Positions 59,181 through 64,000 of a stretch of 64,000 bases of DNA are shown here, in pieces. This DNA comes from Patagioenas fasciata. Lineage: Eukaryota > Chordata > Aves > Columbiformes > Columbidae. The notes under the pieces are model-generated. The model worked only from the letters and a program-made list of their open reading frames with translations. It was not told the DNA's origin and made no database searches. Position numbers and translations under genes: made by a program. The stretch is from positions 56,519,898 to 56,583,897 of the forward strand of contig NC_092521.1 of NCBI RefSeq assembly GCF_037038585.1, read 5' to 3'. Every line of letters begins with the position of its first letter. Positions within the stretch are counted from its first letter, which is position 1.

Positions 59181-60305
59181 GTTTTGGGAAGTGATAAGTG
59201 ATGAGCATGGCATTGACCCAGCCGGAGGCTATGTCGGTGACTCAGCGCTGCAGCTGGAGAGGATCAATGTCTACTATAACGAATCATCGTGTGAGTGTGG
59301 GACGGGGAGGGGTGAGGGACAGGGGTCTCTGTGGGAAGTGGCACAGGTATTCGGGAGAAAATGGGTTTGTGAAGCCCTATTGCACATCTGGTTATGCTCT
59401 TCACGTGCCATCAGCCCCCATATCTGATCCCAACTCATCGCATTATACACAGAAAAGATTTTCTGCTTTCTTAGAAACTTAAAACTGGGTGTTATCTCCC
59501 CCAGCAGAGAAAAATGACACAAGGAGTTGTCCTCAGAGGTGGAGGCTTATTTATTAGTTAACACTCTGCTAGACCCTTGCTTTTTAAACATATTATTGTT
59601 TCATCAGATGTGTCTTATCAGTTTCCCCAAATTAAAGTATTGATTATATGAGCCTGTGTCTGTAGTACTCTTGATTTTGTGACTGAGAGGACTGGGCCAC
59701 AGGTAATGCAGAAGTCAATGGTGATTCATTAATAAGATGCAAAAGGTGGCTAAATCCTCTGAGTCAGTCTGTTGTTAAAGGGTGTTAACAGTATAAAATG
59801 GGGATCATGAGTTCTTTGGTCTATTGACATGAACCTGCAAGTGCAAATGTTTCACCTTTTGTCCAGTTCAGGTTAATTGATATTATTTGCCTTGGTTTCC
59901 TGGAACAACTTCAGCTGGATACAGATTCTTTATCTGTTGCTAAAACAGAGTTTGCAAAATGTAACCTACCATCTGTAGGACCAAAAAGATGTCAGATTTG
60001 TCTTTCAAGCAGAACTGATTCGTTCCTATGGTGCTGAGTTTTTTCATCACCATGATTTCCTGTATCAGTAATATTTATATATGTACAGTCTTAATTAGAA
60101 TAATAGTATGAGATATAATGTATTTGTGTATTGAGACCTGTAACTGTGTTAGCTTATTTCGGAACATTAAGGGCATGCTTACTTTTTATTGTAGCCCAGA
60201 AATTTGTACCAAGAGCAGTCTTAGTGGACTTGGAGCCGGGAACCATGGATAGTGTGCGATCTGGTCCTTTTGGTCAGCTCTTTCGGCCTGATAATTTCAT
60301 CTTTG
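58505..60305 (+). CDS. TUBB6: Tubulin beta-6 (class V), first three coding exons (3' partial in window)
   Basis: Beta-tubulin is the GTP-hydrolysing half of the alpha/beta heterodimer that builds microtubules. Exons 58505-58561, 59182-59290 and 60195-60305 join in frame for 92 complete codons plus one base of a Gly codon: [75 protein letters not shown], then [18 protein letters not shown]. The GQCGNQIG nucleotide-binding loop is intact. [20 protein letters not shown] and NVYYNESS mark the class V isotype rather than other beta-tubulins. MREI at the N-terminus is the nascent-chain signal for tubulin mRNA autoregulation (TTC5 pathway, known for beta-tubulins). The large last exon, starting QTGAGN-like, is not found up to 64000 and must lie to the right. 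Confidence 0.95.
58562..59181 (+). other. TUBB6 intron 1 (CpG-rich)
   Basis: This 620-bp intron runs from GTGAGC to CCCTTAG and is mostly CpG island. The many long open frames on both strands are a consequence of high G+C and have no recognisable similarity. Confidence 0.85.
59182..59290 (+). CDS. TUBB6: TUBB6 coding exon 2
   Basis: After CCTCCCTTAG the exon reads [20 protein letters not shown], then [16 protein letters not shown] plus T of the next Ser codon, before GTGAGT. This is the usual beta-tubulin exon 2 with 36 codons plus one base. Confidence 0.96.
59291..60194 (+). other. TUBB6 intron 2, nothing notable
   Basis: Ordinary AT-rich intron from GTGAGT to TTGTAG without a recognised repeat. 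Confidence 0.7.
60195..60305 (+). CDS. TUBB6: TUBB6 coding exon 3
   Basis: After TTATTGTAG the exon completes Ser and reads [20 protein letters not shown], then [16 protein letters not shown] plus G, before GTATGT. It has the standard 111-bp beta-tubulin exon 3 length and carries the [14 protein letters not shown] nucleotide-site segment. Confidence 0.96.
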
Positions 60306-63300
60306 GTATGTGAATATCACTCTTTAAAAAACAAAACTATCCAACAGATGCTTGATTACCAAGTGAATAGTCAAAATGCATTTAAGCTCCCTATTCCAAA
60401 GTAGTTGTTTGTACTGAGAAATCCTACTAGCTTAACAATACAATTACAATTATCTGTAAGTCAGCTAGAAGATCCTGTTAACTGGAAAAGTCATTCCTTT
60501 GTTAATTATTCCTTCAATTAGCAAACTACTGAAACTTTCCTATGGCATTCAGACAAAGCACATTGGCTTTCCATATACATGAACTCCAGAGAAACCCTGA
60601 GACCACTTCTTTACAACAAAATGCATGGAAATTTTGCAGAAAATGGAGAGGGGGAAAAACCTCAGACACAAACCAACCGGACTATTCTTCATATTCTTCA
60701 TATTTGCATTAAAAGCTTGAGCATTACATTTTTTTGTAGTCTGTGTAATTCAACTTTTTCAACAGATTCTTGCAGAATAGTAAACAGTACAGGAAGACCA
60801 ACTGTAATATGAAAAAGACTGTCATATATAGCCACTTACTGGGTTATTTTCCAACATAATGAGGAACAGCCTGAGAGCACTTGGGGAACTTCTGGTTTTG
60901 CAGTGTTCTAGAAGATGGTTGTTCTAACCTTTACTGTTTCACTTTGGACTTTTGTAGTACTTTCCATCTAAGCTTAGAAATGCACATTACCAGGGTTAAA
61001 TTTTGTAGCATCCTTGCAAAGTACAGAAACATTATCAGTCCCTTTGCACTAAAGGAGAAACAGTGTGTGGAAGTTAAATGATCCACTTGCTGAAACAGGA
61101 AGTCTGAATGAAAGCTACCATGAGAACTCTCATGTCCTTTTGGTTTCCAAGTCTGCACTAGCCACAAAACACATTTCTTCCTGCCAAGGCAAGCTTAAGT
61201 TGCAACTTAGTTTGGTATATTGTGTTAACATAAGGAAGGAAAAATGCCAGGGACAGACAGAGAAAAGATAAACATTATTTAGGTGGTATAAACCGAACTT
61301 CAGTCTGTGTTGTTGCTGTTGAGGTGGGGAGTAAAGAAGCCATACAGAGTCACTTTGAGTATTTAACTGACTTCAAACTTTTAACGCTATCACTATCGTT
61401 CTCCTGTATACCCCATAGCAGAGATGTTAAGGGTCTTTTTCAAAGAAATTTTAAGTTACAACATACGGAAGTCAACTTGGGGAGAAAAGCCATAGACATA
61501 GGCAGCTTTATGATGTATGTTTCTATGCTCAAGTTTCTCCTTTCCTTCCTTTCTTCTGCATGGACCACACGAGCCTCCAAAAGTGGATTCACCTGACCTA
61601 TGGAAATACCTGAACTGGAGATTTACAGTTTGGCATACCACCAGTAAAAACAGAGCAAAATCAATTCAGAGTGTCTTCAACAATAGTCCAGTTCACTGTA
61701 CTCCCTTTCTGCCAAACTAACAATGAACCAACAGCATGTGATCAACTCCTATCTGACAGAGGCCCCTGCCAGCATCAGGCACTGTCCTTCCAACCTGCTG
61801 AATAATGCAGAATGGCTGCCTGAGTGCTGAAGTAATGATCTTCTGTGTCAAAAGCCAACAAAGCATTTTATTTTCTCTTTTAAAAATCTGGCCTGGGATT
61901 ACAAAGGATTTTGTGGCAGAAGCTGGCAGTTCCATACTTGCTGTACCCCAGGCTGTAAGGGTTCATTCTGATGGAGATGTTTTCTGCCTCTGCTTGTATA
62001 TGCCTGCATGCATACCTGTCTCTATAGCAAGTAACTGTGGACCATCAGTCAGGATTTCATTCAGGTATATTGAGTACATGACAACACCCTCCAGATACAG
62101 GAGTTTTAGCTGAGACTAGCAGGAGACTCAGGTGGACACAAAATAATCCTTGAGCTTAAATGCTTGTGTTGGCAAGGTGGTGATCCAAAATGTGAAGAAG
62201 TGCAAGTGGAATGAAGCTGCTATACAAGAGCAGCAGGTCTCCTGGCCTTCTGACAGCATACAGTTGCCCACCAGGAGTTGTTAAGAACTCTGATGTAGCT
62301 CTTCTTGTTAGCCAGTTTTCATGTGTATATTTTGCATTTCTCATTCTTGTGTACACTCCCGATAGTTTTACTGCATAGATGCCACCCCAATTTCAATCGT
62401 CTGAACTGGTAGGGGCAACCACAAGATGGCTGCTAGTCCAAGAAGCTGTCCTTCCCTCTGAATTATACCATTAGTTCTACACTAAGGCCGTTCACACTGG
62501 GCTTCTAAGAGTTAATCTGCAAGCTACTGATCTGTCAGTTTATCTTGTGTTTCCAGCAGTGAAGAGAGGAAAGGAGTGAAAGCAGATTGCAGGAAATAGT
62601 TGCCATTTTAGGGATTAAAAAATAAATGGACTTTTAGACAAACAGCTTCTATGCATGTGCAGCTCAACCTGAATATGTGTGATAAAGCTACGATGTGTTG
62701 GAGAAAGAAATAGTGGTAGAAGGATCTGAAGGTACCAAGAGTGCACATCAGTTGTGGGATTGTGTTGTGTAGACTCCCTTGTGTAAACCCAGTAAATGTG
62801 CAGTGAGAAAAGGCAGATGCAGGATGCTAGAGATGGGCTGCATACAATCATTGCAGTTTAACCCGAGCTAGCAATCAAAACCATAATAGCTGCTTGCTTA
62901 CTCTTACCCTCCCCTCCTCACCAAACAGACGAGAGAATTAAAAGGGGAGAAACTTGTGGACTGAGATAAGCGCAGTTTAATACAATAACAAAATACTACT
63001 ACCACTATATATATAACGGAAAATAGAATATAAAACAAAAGATACTCAGTGCTATTCCTCAAAAACTCATCTGTTTTGAGCAGCCAATCCCAGAAAAAGA
63101 GAGAGCACCCTGGTCTTGAACAGTGTCCAGGGGGAAGAGAGAAAAAAAGGCAGAGGCTCACTGCAAGGATTGCCAAAAAATCTGCTGATTCCTGGTTTCT
63201 ACGGACACGTGCTTATTTTTCACATAGAGATTTAATCCCAGGGGACTTGATGATTTTATGTGTTTGTCTAAAATTTTTCAGAGGTTTGGTATATACTTGG

Positions 63301-64000
63301 TAAGTGGAGGGTATCCAGTAGGGTTTCACAGGGTCATGATCAAGATCTCCAGGTGTGTGACAGCCTTGTCAGTCCCATGGCACCTCCAGACTGTACTGCA
63401 TTGTTGTGGGTAAGAGGTCTGGATTCCTGCACAGCAGAAAATTTCAAATGCCAATGTCAGAGATCCTTGACAGATGGCTGACTAGTGGATGAAGTGCATG
63501 GGAGTAGTCGATAGTTGTGGGCTAGAGAGAACCCATTGGTACTGGTGTAGGCAACTGCTGCTACAGTTCCACTCAACAATTTAAATACAAAGGTTGTATT
63601 AGCGCAATACAGAGGTGGTAGTAGTTGTGTGGGCATCCAGGAGTTCGACTCAGATTAAGACTGAGGGAGTGTAGTGCAGTGGAAGGCTCGAAGGAGGACA
63701 GGTCCACCTCAGTGTTCGGTATTTTACCTCCTAACTTTATTTGCAAACTAAGCAAAAGCAAGTAAAATCAGTCTTTACTGATTCCCCGCCCCCCCACAAT
63801 TAAAATAATGTTTCCATATTTGTGAGAGTAACTCCAATTCTTCTTTTACCTTGTTCTTTCTTTGTATTCTCCATTCCCTCCTGTTCTTCATTCTTTCCTT
63901 ATGTCACTGCCCACAGAATGACAACACAATTTTTACACAAGGGGCAATCTATAAAATGAAGTCCTAAACTCAGAATTTAGCTTTGTTAGGATTGTACTGC
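60306..64000 (+). other. TUBB6 intron 3 (runs off the right edge)
   Basis: No QTGAGNNWAKGHY-like sequence is present, so the last exon is outside. Apart from the LTR fragment at 62850-63175, no repeat or gene was recognised. Confidence 0.7.
62850..63175 (-). mobile_element. Avian ERVL-type LTR fragment (3' part of LTR)
   Basis: In reverse orientation TTGCAGTTTAACCCGAGCTA then GCAATC, CAGACGAGAGAATTAAAAGG, GGAGAAACTTGTGGACTGAG and ATAAGCGCAGTTTAATACAA correspond to the R/U5 end of common avian ERVL LTRs (GGTTTAACCC at the terminus, ..CTCGTGGGTTGAGATAAAGACAGTTTAATA..). The far edge is uncertain and no internal retroviral coding sequence was recognised. It lies antisense in TUBB6 intron 3. Confidence 0.65.

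Noticed and set aside
1-64000. CRISPR arrays, operons, phage or bacterial mobile elements
   Set aside because: The window is spliced vertebrate DNA; no regularly spaced repeat array or prokaryotic gene signal was found.

Overview
The window is vertebrate nuclear DNA, almost certainly from a bird. Its coding exons are small, separated by AT-rich introns with GT/AG borders, and encode recognisable vertebrate proteins. Its repeats are typical of birds: CR1 LINE copies ending in an ATTCTGTGAT-like tail, ERVL-type LTR fragments, and no sign of Alu, L1 or other mammalian families. The gene order IMPA2 - CIDEA - TUBB6, all on the plus strand, is the order I know from human 18p11.2, so this is a conserved synteny block. 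Species cannot be fixed from the sequence.

Layout. (1) 1-10007: the last six coding exons of IMPA2 (inositol monophosphatase 2); its first two coding exons lie upstream of the window. (2) 10008-30425: about 20 kb with no convincing protein-coding gene. It holds a probable IMPA2 3' UTR, a GC-rich patch (11.9-12.7 kb), a decayed CR1 carrying reverse-transcriptase coding sequence (17.24-18.81 kb), a 5S-rRNA-derived element (24.7 kb), an ancient CR1 split by about 0.5 kb of other DNA (27.1-28.0 kb), and scattered SINE/LINE-like scraps. (3) 30425-41076: a CpG-rich promoter and all five coding exons of CIDEA (218 codons plus stop), a lipid-droplet protein. (4) 41077-58180: intergenic DNA with an ERVL-type LTR, a second ancient CR1, a 103-bp hAT-like miniature transposon with a perfect 8-bp target duplication, a degenerate ~30-bp minisatellite, a dead non-LTR reverse-transcriptase fragment, and a young-type CR1 close to the TUBB6 promoter. 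(5) 58180-64000: the CpG island and first three coding exons of TUBB6 (beta-tubulin class V); the large last exon lies beyond the right edge.

The three genes do not form a pathway: IMPA2 acts in cytosolic inositol recycling, CIDEA in lipid-droplet growth and energy storage, and TUBB6 in microtubules. Each appears to have its own transcription unit. The most notable observation is that CIDEA intron 2 is 303 nt long, is free of in-frame stops and contains a CR1 fragment, so its retention would insert 101 residues in frame inside the CIDE-N domain.
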